This document shows positions 32,528 to 42,300 of a DNA stretch of 64,000 bases, in pieces. The first letter of the stretch is position 1. Each line of letters begins with the position of its first letter. Under the pieces are notes generated by a model. That model worked only from the letters and a program-made list of their open reading frames with translations. It was not told where the DNA came from and made no database searches. The stretch covers positions 248,001 through 312,000 of the forward strand of contig CAWHBM010000003.1 of assembly GCA_963827725.1 (NCBI GenBank), given 5' to 3'. The position numbers and the translations under genes are program-made. The DNA comes from VAXT01 sp963827725. GTDB lineage: Bacteria; Actinomycetota; Thermoleophilia; Gaiellales; Gaiellaceae.

Positions 32528-32935
32528 TTAGCCGCAGCCGGAGCCGCAACCTGCGGCGGCCGGAGGCTGCTCGCCCTCGGCACCGTCTTCCACCTGGAAG
32601 GAGTGGCCGCAGCCACACGCCGAGGTGACGTTCGGGTTGTTGATCGCGAACCCGCCCTGCAGGCCGTCGACGAAGTCGATCTGGGTGCCCTGAAGATACG
32701 GCGCGCTGTGGGGATCGACGGCGATCTGGATCCCGAAGACGTCCAGCTGGTGGTCGCCCTCCTGGGCACCGGAGTCGAACCCGAGGGCATACTCGAACCC
32801 CGAGCAGCCACCGCCCTGCACGGCGATTCGCAGAACGCCGGCTTCGCCCTCCGGCTCCTCGGCCATGAGCTCCTGGATCTTGCTCGCGGCACTCTCCGTG
32901 AGGGTTACGAGCGCTTCCTGTTCGATCGTCGCCAC
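32528..32935 (-). CDS. erpA: A-type iron-sulfur cluster carrier (ErpA/IscA family)
   Basis: 135 aa; GTG start. The three cluster cysteines are present: QGGGCSGFEYAL and NVTSACGCGHSFQVE. ALTxxAAxKI start is LTESAASKIQELMAEEP. The 30-residue tail ends in AAAGCGSGCG, adding extra cysteines not seen in E. coli ErpA. It delivers Fe-S clusters to client enzymes; complex I downstream and LipA are obvious clients. TACCAT lies 6 nt before the start. Confidence 0.92.
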   Translation of the reverse strand: MATIEQEALVTLTESAASKIQELMAEEPEGEAGVLRIAVQGGGCSGFEYALGFDSGAQEGDHQLDVFGIQIAVDPHSAPYLQGTQIDFVDGLQGGFAINNPNVTSACGCGHSFQVEDGAEGEQPPAAAGCGSGCG

Positions 32936-32941
32936 TAACTC

Positions 32942-32947
32942 ATGGTA
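32942..32947 (-). promoter_or_regulatory. -10 box of erpA
   Basis: TACCAT (complement), 6 nt before GTG 32935. Confidence 0.45.
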
Positions 32948-33086
32948 GCAACGTGCCCCGTCCGCTCAACCCCCGATCGCCCCGGAACTTTGTAACAGCC
33001 GATACCCGCACGGTTGAGCGAAATCCGCGCTCCCTCGTGCCGTGGTACGTTTCCGCGCGAATTGGCCTGGAGCGGCTGGCGCGCAG

Positions 33087-33449
33087 ATGCTCGATAGCTG
33101 GCTCCCGTTCCTCATGTACGGGACGCTCGCGCTCGTCATTCCGGCATCGATGATCCTGATGTCGTTCGTGTTCGCGACCCGACCGGCGCGACGGACGAAG
33201 ACACGGCGGCTCCCGTTCGAGTCGGGCGTCTCGCAGGGCTCGCCTCAGACGAACCGCTTCACGGTTGGCTTCTACCTGACGGCGATGCTCTTCATCGTCT
33301 TCGACATCGAGATCGTCTACCTCTACCCGCTCGGCGTCGTGCTCGAGCCGCTCGGCTGGTTCGGCTTCTTCGAGCTCCTGTTCTTCCTCTCGATTCTCGC
33401 GATCGCCTACATCTACATCTGGCGGAAGGGAGCACTGCGATGGCGGTGA
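33087..33449 (+). CDS. nuoA: NADH-quinone oxidoreductase subunit A
   Basis: 120 aa, three helices. The family loop is LPFESGVSQGSPQTNRFTVG (normally YECGxxP...RF; the usual Cys is Ser here), then FYLTAMLFIVFDIEIVYLYP with the conserved acidic FDIE. First gene of a 14-gene complex I operon running to 47118. The 150-bp region upstream holds GGAACTTTGTAAC (32984-32996) and TACGTT (33046-33051) as possible promoter elements. Overlaps nuoB by 10 bp. Confidence 0.93.
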   Translation: MLDSWLPFLMYGTLALVIPASMILMSFVFATRPARRTKTRRLPFESGVSQGSPQTNRFTVGFYLTAMLFIVFDIEIVYLYPLGVVLEPLGWFGFFELLFFLSILAIAYIYIWRKGALRWR

Positions 33450-34027
33450 AGCGCAAGCAACGCCTCGCGGACTGGGGCCTGAACTCGGAGCGAGTGCAAT
33501 GGCGCGGGAAGGGCCCCGGTGTCTTCGAGCGGGAGCTCGGCGACGACCTCGAGGACAAGCTGATGCTCACGACAGTCGGGAAGGCCGTCGCGTGGGCACA
33601 GGGCAACTCGATGTGGCCGGACACATTCGGGCTCGCGTGCTGCGCGATCGAGATGATGTCCATCGTCTCCTCGCGTTACGACGTCGCGCGTTTCGGCGCC
33701 GAGGTCTTCCGCTCCTCGCCACGCCAGGCCGATCTCCTGATCGTCTCCGGCCGGGTCGCGCACAAGATGGCGGCACCGCTTCGTCAGATCTACGACCAGA
33801 TGCTCGAACCGAAGTGGGTGATCGCTATGGGCGCCTGCGCCAGCTCCGGCGGCATGTTCAACAACTACGCGATCCTGCAGGGCGTCGACAAGATCGTCGC
33901 CGTCGACGTCCACGTGCCGGGCTGTCCGCCGCGTCCCGAAGCGCTGCTCGAGGGCATCGTCCGGCTCCAGGAGAAGATCCTGGCGGGCGTGCCACCGGCC
34001 TACGAGCTGCGCGGGGTCGCGAGTTGA
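33440..34027 (+). CDS. nuoB: NADH-quinone oxidoreductase subunit B
   Basis: 195 aa. N2 4Fe-4S cluster ligands C67, C68 (DTFGLACCAIEMM), C133 (MGACASSGG) and C162 (VPGCPPRPEALL) are all present. This subunit sits at the quinone site of the peripheral arm. TGA overlaps the nuoC TTG start (TTGA). Confidence 0.97.
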   Translation: MAVKRKQRLADWGLNSERVQWRGKGPGVFERELGDDLEDKLMLTTVGKAVAWAQGNSMWPDTFGLACCAIEMMSIVSSRYDVARFGAEVFRSSPRQADLLIVSGRVAHKMAAPLRQIYDQMLEPKWVIAMGACASSGGMFNNYAILQGVDKIVAVDVHVPGCPPRPEALLEGIVRLQEKILAGVPPAYELRGVAS

Positions 34028-34569
34028 CATACGAAGGCGTACCAGGCCTGGTCGAGCACAAGGCTGCATTCGGCGAGACGACTCTCGTCGTAGATCCGGC
34101 ACGACTCGTCGAGGCATGCACGTATCTAAGGGACGAGGAGGGCTTCGATTTCCTCTCGGACGTCACGCCGGTCGACTATCTCGGCTGGGGCGAGGGCCAG
34201 GTCGCCGGCTACTACGGCACGCAATCGGGCCGTGATCTCGATGCGACGAGCGCCCAAGGCTACGCCCGTACCCCCGAGCCCAAGCCTGCCCGTTTCGCCG
34301 TCAACTACCACCTGCTCGCGATCCGCCCCGGCGCACCGGTCGTTCGAGTCCAGGTCTGGCTCGAGGACGGTCAGAGCGTGGCGAGCGTCGTCTCGGTCTG
34401 GCCGACGGCCGACTGGCACGAGCGTGAGGCGTTCGACCTGATGGGCATCCGATTCGACGGCCACCCGAACCTCACCCGGATCATCATGGAGGACGACTGG
34501 CAGGGACACCCGCTCCGCAAGGACTATCCAATCGGTGGCGAGCCGGTTCGGTTCAGCGGGGAGGAGTAG
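34024..34569 (+). CDS. nuoC: NADH-quinone oxidoreductase subunit C
   Basis: 181 aa from TTG 34024, which overlaps the nuoB stop by 4 bp; no better start exists in this frame. NuoC signatures: FDFLSDVTPVDYLGW, SVVSVWPTADWHEREAFDLM (the WPxAxWxERExxDxxG helix) and GHPLRKDYPIGGEPVRF. Peripheral-arm structural subunit without cofactors. nuoD starts at the next base after the stop. Confidence 0.95.
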   Translation: MTYEGVPGLVEHKAAFGETTLVVDPARLVEACTYLRDEEGFDFLSDVTPVDYLGWGEGQVAGYYGTQSGRDLDATSAQGYARTPEPKPARFAVNYHLLAIRPGAPVVRVQVWLEDGQSVASVVSVWPTADWHEREAFDLMGIRFDGHPNLTRIIMEDDWQGHPLRKDYPIGGEPVRFSGEE

Positions 34570-35829
34570 ATGGCCGTTACCGAGCGTCCGCAGATCTATG
34601 AGGGGACGCACATCCCGTCGCCGACTCCGACCGTGCTCCAAGTGCCCGCGTCGTTGGTCGACTCCGAGGAGATTCTTCAGGTCAACTTCGGGCCAAACCA
34701 CCCGTCGACCCACGGAGTGCTCCGCCTGGTCGTCGATCTCCGTGGCGAGGAGGTCGTCGGCGTTCGAGCCGTCATCGGATACCTGCACACCGGCTTCGAG
34801 AAGAACATGGAGCAGAAGACCTGGTGGAAGGCGATCACGTACCCGGAGCGGATCGACTACGTCTCCTTCCAGTACAACGAGCTCGTCTTCGTGCTTGCGA
34901 TCGAGAAGCTCCTCGCGATGGAGGTTCCCGCGAAGGCGACGTGGATGCGGACCTTGCTCGTCGAACTGAGCCGCCTGCACTCGCATCTCATCTTCCTGGG
35001 CACGAGCGCTCTCGAGCTAGGGGCGATCTCGATGTTCTGGTACTGCTTCCGCGAGCGCGACCAGATCCTCGATCTCTACGAGATGGTCTGCGGAACGCGC
35101 ATGCACACCAGGTACTTCCAGGCCGGCGGGCTTGCCGAGGACATCCCGCGTGGCTTTGCGCCGGAGTGCCGCAAGTTCGTCGACTGGATGCCGAAGGCGA
35201 TCGACCAGTACGAGTCGATGCTCTCGAAGAACGAGATCTGGCTCGAGCGCACCCAGGGCATCGGGCTCCTCTCGGCCGCCGATGCGATCGCGCTCGGCCA
35301 GTCGGGTCCCGTGCTGCGCGCCTCCGGGGTCGACTGGGATCTGCGCCGAGACAAGCCGTACCTCGCGTACCCGGACATCGACTTCAACGTCCCGGTGTAT
35401 CCGAACGGCGACGTGTACGACCGCTACCGGGTGCGGATGGACGAGATGCGCGAGTCGGTGCGGATCGTCGAGCAGTGCCTGGAGGGGATGCCCGAGGGAC
35501 CGTGGATCGCGGACGACAGAAAGGTCGTGCTGCCGCCCCGCCACGAGCTCCACACCTCGATGGAGTCGCTCATCCACCATTTCAAGATCGTCACGGAGGG
35601 CTATCGCGTGCCCGAGGGCGAGGTCTACGTGACGGTCGAGTCGGCCCGAGGCGAAATGGGCTGCTACGTCGTCTCGGACGGCGGCCCTAAGCCGTGGCGC
35701 GTGAAGTTCCGGGCACCGTCGTTCGTCGCGCTGGAGGCGACGGCGACGTGCATGACCGATGCGCTGATCGCCGACATGATCGCGATCGTCGGTTCCCTCG
35801 ACTCGGTCATGGGGGAGGTCGACCGATGA
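34570..35829 (+). CDS. nuoD: NADH-quinone oxidoreductase subunit D
   Basis: 419 aa, full length. Hallmarks: FGPNHPSTHGVLRLVVDLRG (quinone-site HPSTHG), IGYLHTGFEKNMEQKTWWKA, LSRLHSHLIFLGTSALELGA, RMHTRYFQAGGLAEDIPRG and ARGEMGCYVVSDGGPKPWR near the C-terminus. With NuoB it forms the quinone-binding pocket. ATGA overlap with nuoE. Confidence 0.97.
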   Translation: MAVTERPQIYEGTHIPSPTPTVLQVPASLVDSEEILQVNFGPNHPSTHGVLRLVVDLRGEEVVGVRAVIGYLHTGFEKNMEQKTWWKAITYPERIDYVSFQYNELVFVLAIEKLLAMEVPAKATWMRTLLVELSRLHSHLIFLGTSALELGAISMFWYCFRERDQILDLYEMVCGTRMHTRYFQAGGLAEDIPRGFAPECRKFVDWMPKAIDQYESMLSKNEIWLERTQGIGLLSAADAIALGQSGPVLRASGVDWDLRRDKPYLAYPDIDFNVPVYPNGDVYDRYRVRMDEMRESVRIVEQCLEGMPEGPWIADDRKVVLPPRHELHTSMESLIHHFKIVTEGYRVPEGEVYVTVESARGEMGCYVVSDGGPKPWRVKFRAPSFVALEATATCMTDALIADMIAIVGSLDSVMGEVDR

Positions 35830-36300
35830 AATCTGACGACGCTCCTGCGGACTTTCAGCAGCGGGTGAACGCTGTACGGACCGACTACCCGGACGCACGC
35901 TCGGCTGTCATGCCGGCGCTTCGTCTAGCTCAAGAGCGCGACGGGTGGCTCTCTCCGGAAGCACTTCGCGAAGTCGCTGAGATCCTGGACCTGACTCCTG
36001 CGCACGTCCAGGCGGTCGCGTCGTTCTACGACATGTACCACCTGGCTCCCGTAGGCGAGCATCTGGTCGAGATCTGCACGAACGTCTCGTGCGCTCTCGT
36101 CGGAGCGCAGCAGGTGGTCGAGGCGTTCGAGCGCGAGCTCGGCGTTCGCGCCGGCGAGACGAGCGAGGACGGCAAGGTCACGTTGCGCACGATCGAGTGC
36201 GCCGGCGGCTGCGGCTATGCGCCGGTCGTCGTCGTCGACCATCGGTACCGCGAGCCAACCCGGCCCGAGGACGTGCCTGGGATCGTCGAGGAGCTGAACG

Positions 36301-36308
<8 letters not shown>
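35826..36308 (+). CDS. nuoE: NADH-quinone oxidoreductase subunit E
   Basis: 160 aa thioredoxin-like 2Fe-2S subunit; ligands C84 and C89 (VEICTNVSCALVGA) and C125 and C129 (RTIECAGGCGYAPVV). Part of the NADH dehydrogenase module with NuoF and NuoG. It overlaps nuoF by 8 bp. Confidence 0.96.
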
Positions 36309-37622
<1,314 letters not shown>

Positions 37623-37626
<4 letters not shown>

Positions 37627-39814
37627 GCGCGGCGGAAATCGTCACTGTCTCGGTTGACGGGCGCGAGGTTCAGGTGCCGAAAGGGACTGGGCTCGTGGAA
37701 ACGGCGCTCGCTGCCGGGATCGAGATTCCCGTCTTCTGCTACGAGCCGAGGCTCGGCGCGCCGATCGGCGCCTGCCGGATGTGCCTCGTCGAGGTCGAGG
37801 GGATGCCGAAGCTCCAGGCCGGCTGCACGCTGACCGCAAACGACGGCATGGTCGTCCGCACGGCGCAGACCTCGCCCGCGGCAGCGGACGGCCAGAACTC
37901 GACGCTCGAGTTCATCCTCGTCAACCACCCGCTCGACTGCCCGGTCTGCGACAAGGGCGGCGAGTGCCCGCTCCAGGACCTCACGTTCCGCTGGGGGCCC
38001 GCCGGTCACCCGGAACACGTTCCCGAAGCGCACGTTCGAGAAGCCGATCCCCATCTCGCCGACGATCGCCCTCGACCGCGAACGCTGCATCCTCTGCTAC
38101 CGCTGCACGCGGTTCTCGTCCGATGTCGCCGAGGACAGCCAGCTCGTCGCGCGCGACCGCGGCTCGCAGTCGGTGATCGCCACCTTCGAGGACGAGCCGT
38201 ACCGCGCCCCGTTCTCTGGCAACGTGATCGAGCTCTGCCCGGTCGGCGCGCTCACGTCCACGCAGTACCGCTTCGAGGCCCGCCCCTGGGAGATCCAGGA
38301 CGTCCCGACCGTCTGCGGCCTCTGCCCGGTCGGCTGCAACATCGAGTCCACGACGCGCGAGGGAAAGGTGAAGCGAATCGTCTCGCGCAACCACCCTGAG
38401 GTGGATGAAGGCTGGCTCTGCGACAAGGGGCGCTTCGGATTCACACACCTGCGCGCCGGAGATCGCGTCGTCGACCCACTTCGCCGGGGCGCGGCGCGCC
38501 GCTACGAGAAACTCTCCTGGGACGCGGCGCTGGACGAGGCGGAGCAGATGCTGCGCGGCGCAGGGCAGAACGTCGTCACTGCGCTCTCCGGCTCGGAGAC
38601 CACTGAGCAGGCCTATGCGCTGGCCAAGCTCATGCGCGAGGGAGTCGGCGCGCACTGCGCCGTCATGCCCGAGGACGTGAGCCCGGCGCTAGACGCCTTC
38701 CGCCTCCCGCTCTCGGCGATCCGCGACGCCGAGCTGGTCGTCGTCCTCGGCGACGACCCGGTCGTCGAACGGGCTCCGATCGTCGACCTCTGGCTACGCG
38801 CGGCGCGCAGAGCAGGCGCGGATGTCGTCACGACTCCGATCGGAGCCGCGGACCGCGGCGTCGGCGCTGTCCGCGACGGCGAGCTCGGCTCCCGGCTTCG
38901 CGACGAGCGAGCGCGCGATCCTGATCTGGTCAGGCCCGGGAGGCCGAGGTGGTGCGACGGTCGCCGCGCTCGCAGCAGAGCTCGGCTTCGCCGACAAGCC
39001 GGGCTGCGGCGCCTTCCAGCTCCTGGAGACCGCGAACGGGCGCGGCGTCGCAGACGCATGGGCCGCCGCCGCCGAGGGGGAAGAGGCGGATCCCGAGCCG
39101 ATCGAGCTCCTGATCGTGTCGGGCGACGAAGCGGCCGCGAATCCCGACGTTCGGGCCCTCGCCGAGCGCGCTTCGAAGGTGCTGGCGATCTCGATGTTCC
39201 GCTCGCCTCTCGCCGGCTGGACCGATCTCGTCCTTCCCGGTACGAGCTACCTCGAGCGCGACGGCACCTACATGAACCTCGAAGGCAGGCTCCAGCGCCT
39301 TCGCCGGGCTGTCATCCCGCCCTGCCCGGACGAGCTCGCCTGGATCGCGAAGCTCGCGGAGCGCTTCGGCGTCGAGGTCTCGCCCCATGCGCCACAGGTC
39401 TTCGCCGAGATCTCGGAGCGCTGCTACGGAGGGCTCGACTACACCGGGATCGGCGAGCGCGCCTCGTTGCCTGCGCGCGCTTCCGAGGTCGAGGTTCCCG
39501 CCGCTGCGGCCCCAGCGAAGCGAAACGGGAAGGGCAGCGGCCTTCGCCTGATCACGTATCGCCCGCTCTTCTCGGGGCCTGCCGTCGAACGCGTCACCGA
39601 GCTCCAGTTCCAGCGGCCCGCTCCGGAGATCGAGCTTTCCCCCGAGGACACGGCCAGGCTCGGCCTCGAGCCCGGCGGCTCCGTCAGCGTCCGCTCCAAC
39701 GGCACCTCGGTGGAACTTCGCGCGCGCGTGAACAAGCTCCTCGCGGCGGGCGTCGCCCGAGTCGCGGCGGAGCACGCCCAGGGCCTCGGCACGCACGTGG
39801 AGGTTGGGAGATGA
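37623..39814 (+). CDS. nuoG: NADH-quinone oxidoreductase subunit G, two frameshifts
   Basis: The N-terminal 2Fe-2S ferredoxin domain has C39, C51, C54 and C68; the N5 ligands are H102, C106, C109, C115 (NHPLDCPVCDKGGECPLQD). After DLTFRWGPAG the frame changes (near 38000, at a G5/C3 run) and continues FPKRTFEKPIPISPTIALDR, ERCILCYRCTRFSSD, CPVGAL (N4 cluster) and CGLCPVGCNIES (molybdopterin-type 4Fe-4S). A second change near 38890 leads to SERAILIWSGPGGRGGATVA and the C-terminal domain ending EHAQGLGTHVEVGR. Both breaks are probably sequencing indels because the subunit is indispensable. Confidence 0.92.
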
Positions 39815-39853
39815 GCCAAACGTCGAGTACTGCTTGCGCGTTCCTCGGGCGTG

Positions 39854-39918
39854 CTCGCGGTGCGGGGCCGGAGGGAACAGTATTCGCAATACGGGCCCGG
39901 AGAGCCCCGTGCCGCGAG
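39854..39918. repeat. long inverted repeat in the nuoG-nuoH gap
   Basis: 15-nt arms 39854-39868 and 39904-39918 pair completely with two G-T wobbles. Inside, GTATT/AATAC (39880-39884, 39888-39892) forms a second small stem. It sits between nuoG and nuoH, just before REP copy C. Gap 39815-39982 holds no credible gene. Confidence 0.6.
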
Positions 39919-39926
39919 CGGCGTCA

Positions 39927-39968
39927 GGCGACGGCGGAGCCGGGCTTTGCCCGGCGGGAGCCGTCGCC
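39927..39968 (+). repeat. REP-like palindrome, copy C
   Basis: GGCGACGGC/GCCGTCGCC (9 bp outer stem), internal GGAG/CGGGA mismatch, CCGGGC/GCCCGG (6 bp inner stem) and loop TTT. The core is shared with copies A and B. It ends 14 bp before the nuoH ATG. Confidence 0.65.
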
Positions 39969-39982
39969 GGCGAGGGGCGCGC

Positions 39983-40969
39983 ATGAACGAGCCCTGGTGG
40001 ATCGACCTGATCAAAGCGGTCGTGATCGTGAACCTGCTGCTCGGGATCTTCGCGTACATGACCTGGGTCGAGCGAAAGCTGATCGGGCGCATGCAGCAGC
40101 GCTACGGCCCCAACCGGGCAGGCTGGTTCGGGCTGCTCCAGCCGATCGCCGACCTCGTCAAGCTGATCCGCAAGGAGAGCTTCTACCCCGCGACCGCGGT
40201 CGGGGTGCTCTACATCGGGGCGCCGCTCATCTCGGCCGCGACAGCGCTCCTCGCGTTCGCCGTCATCCCCTGGGGTGGAGGCTGGAACATTGCCGGCTAC
40301 GACGTCTCCGGCGCGATCGTGGACGTGCCGATCTCCCTGATCCTCATCTTCGCCCTCGGCTCCATCGGGGTCTACGGCTTCATCGTCGGCGGCTGGGCCT
40401 CCGACTCGAAGTACGCATTGCTCGGCTCGATGCGGACCTGCGCTCAGCTCGTCTCGTATGAGGTCGCGCTTGCCCTGTCCGTGCTCGGTGTCGTGCTCAT
40501 GGCAGGCTCGCTCTCACTCACGGAGATCGTCGCGAAGCAGGAGGAGACGATCTGGTACGCCGTGCCGCAGGTGATCGGCCTGCTCGTGTTCTTCGCCGCC
40601 GGAACCGCCGAGACGAACCGGCCGCCGTTCGACCTGCCCGAGGCCGACACAGAACTCGTCGCCGGGTACCACACCGAGTACAGCGGCATGCGCTTCGGGC
40701 TCTTCTCGATGGCGGAGTACGTGAACATGATCACGCTCTCCGGGCTCTGCGTGACGCTCTTCCTCGGCGGCTGGCACGGGCCGTGGGAGCCGCTCGGCCC
40801 GCTCTGGTTCGTGCTCAAGGTTTTCGTGCTGATCTTCCTCTTCATCTGGCTGCGAGCGACGCTGCCGAGACTTCGATACGACCAGTTGATGGCCTTCGGC
40901 TGGAAGGTGCTCCTCCCCGTCGCGACCTTGAACGCTCTCGTCACCGCCGCCCTGGTGGTCGCCCTGTGA
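39983..40969 (+). CDS. nuoH: NADH-quinone oxidoreductase subunit H
   Basis: 328 aa, eight helices. Signatures: TWVERKLIGRMQQRYGPNRA, GWFGLLQPIADLVKLIRKES (quinone-channel loop), IGVYGFIVGGWASDSKYALL and AGTAETNRPPFDLPEADTEL (the ETNRxPFDLxEAExEL motif), then AGYHTEYSGMRFGLFSMAEY. Membrane anchor of the peripheral arm. GTGA overlap with nuoI. Confidence 0.97.
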   Translation: MNEPWWIDLIKAVVIVNLLLGIFAYMTWVERKLIGRMQQRYGPNRAGWFGLLQPIADLVKLIRKESFYPATAVGVLYIGAPLISAATALLAFAVIPWGGGWNIAGYDVSGAIVDVPISLILIFALGSIGVYGFIVGGWASDSKYALLGSMRTCAQLVSYEVALALSVLGVVLMAGSLSLTEIVAKQEETIWYAVPQVIGLLVFFAAGTAETNRPPFDLPEADTELVAGYHTEYSGMRFGLFSMAEYVNMITLSGLCVTLFLGGWHGPWEPLGPLWFVLKVFVLIFLFIWLRATLPRLRYDQLMAFGWKVLLPVATLNALVTAALVVAL

Positions 40970-41462
40970 GCCCGCAGCCAGTCGACTCTCTCCGCGGCTT
41001 CGGCGTGACGCTGAGGCAGATCTTCAAGAAGCCGATCACGCAGCAGTACCCGGAGTACAAGCGACCCGTCTACCCGCGCTTCCGCGGCCGCCACCGGCTC
41101 TGGCGACACGAGAACGGGCTCGAGAAGTGCGTCGGCTGCTCGCTCTGCGCGGCGGCCTGCCCGGCCGACTGCATCCGGGTCGTCGCCGAGGAGAACACCG
41201 CCGACAAACGCGTCTCGCCCGGCGAGCGGTACGCCCGCATCTACGAGATCAACCTCTCCCGCTGCATCTTCTGCGGCTACTGCGAGCTCGCCTGCCCGTT
41301 CGACGCGATCACGCTCGAGCAGGAGTTCGAGATCTCCGAGTACTCGCGCGACGACCTGATCTACACCAAGGACATGCTGCTCGCGGAGCCGATCAAGCGC
41401 GTCCCCGTGGCCGACCGCGACCTCTACGACACGCCGATCCCGGCCTACAAGGAACGGCGTAG
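40966..41462 (+). CDS. nuoI: NADH-quinone oxidoreductase subunit I, 3' frameshift
   Basis: About 164 aa from GTG 40966. Two 4Fe-4S motifs: EKCVGCSLCAAACPADCIRV and SRCIFCGYCELACPFDAITL. It ends DTPIPAYKERR in homologue-like fashion, and a TAG at 41460-41462 overlaps the nuoJ GTG, but that TAG is one base out of frame. As read, the frame continues to 41850 inside nuoJ with an Arg-rich shadow sequence. A one-base indel near 41455 restores normal spacing and is the favoured reading. Confidence 0.9.
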
Positions 41463-41995
41463 TGGGCGACGTCGTCGTCTGGGCCGTCTGGGTGATCGCC
41501 GCGTTCGCCTGCCTCGGCTCGGGCGCAGCGGTCGTGAGCTTCTCGAACCCCTACTACTCCGCGCTCGCGCTGATCGGGAATCTCGCGTCGCTCGCCGTTC
41601 TCTATCTGATGCTGTCCGCGGAATTCATCGCCGCCGCGCAGGTCCTCGTCTACGCCGGCGCCGTGATGGTCATGTTCCTCTTCGTCATCGCCTATCTCGG
41701 CCGGCACGCCGAAGCTCCCTGGGCCGGGGGGCCGAGTTGGCAGGCGCTCGGCGCGGTCGCCGCCGCGGGTGCGCTGATGGTGGAGATCGTGGTCGTCATC
41801 GGCTTGCAGGCGAGCGGCCGGCTCTCGGACGCGCCCGCGATCGACGCTAGCTTCGGGAGCCCGTACGAGGTGGGCAAGCTGTTCCTGACCGACCACCTGC
41901 TGGCGTTCGAGATCACGTCGATCGTCCTGCTGGCGGCCGCGGTCGGGGGGGTCGTCCTCGGCAGCCATGCGCGAGGCGAGGAGGAGGCCGCGTGA
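41462..41995 (+). CDS. nuoJ: NADH-quinone oxidoreductase subunit J
   Basis: 177 aa, five helices. GTG start shares its G with the nuoI stop. Typical segments: VVSFSNPYYSALALIGNLAS, VLYLMLSAEFIAAAQVLVYA and GAVMVMFLFVIAYLG (conserved pi-bulge helix in TM3). Proton-channel subunit. TGA overlaps the nuoK start. Confidence 0.95.
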   Translation: MGDVVVWAVWVIAAFACLGSGAAVVSFSNPYYSALALIGNLASLAVLYLMLSAEFIAAAQVLVYAGAVMVMFLFVIAYLGRHAEAPWAGGPSWQALGAVAAAGALMVEIVVVIGLQASGRLSDAPAIDASFGSPYEVGKLFLTDHLLAFEITSIVLLAAAVGGVVLGSHARGEEEAA

Positions 41996-42300
41996 TGGGG
42001 CCGGACCTCACCTGGTACCTGGCGATCGCCGCTTTCCTGTTCGCGATCGGAGCGCTCGGAGTGATGCTCAGGCGCAGCCCGCTGATCGTCCTGCTCTCGC
42101 TCGAGATCATGCTGAACGGCGCAAACCTCGCCCTGATCACGTTCTCGCGCCACCACGGCGAGCTCGACGGCCAGATCTTTGCGCTCGCGGTCATGGCGGT
42201 GGCCGCGGCTGAGGTCGTGGTCGGCCTCGGGCTGATCGTCGCGGTGCACCGCCGAAGGCTCGACCTGGACGTCGACAAGCTGTCGACGTTGCGCGGATGA
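41992..42300 (+). CDS. nuoK: NADH-quinone oxidoreductase subunit K
   Basis: 102 aa from GTG 41992 or 101 aa from ATG 41995. Three helices with the conserved acidic residues: LIVLLSLEIMLNGANLALIT (Glu of TM2) and FALAVMAVAAAEVVVGLGLI (Glu of TM3). Overlaps nuoL by 4 bp. Confidence 0.96.
   Translation: MMGPDLTWYLAIAAFLFAIGALGVMLRRSPLIVLLSLEIMLNGANLALITFSRHHGELDGQIFALAVMAVAAAEVVVGLGLIVAVHRRRLDLDVDKLSTLRG

Noticed and set aside
39811..39982. Possible small gene between nuoG and nuoH (starts ATGAGCCAAACG)
   Set aside because: Overlaps the inverted repeat and REP palindrome; Arg-rich product and no stop before nuoH in a coding-like frame.
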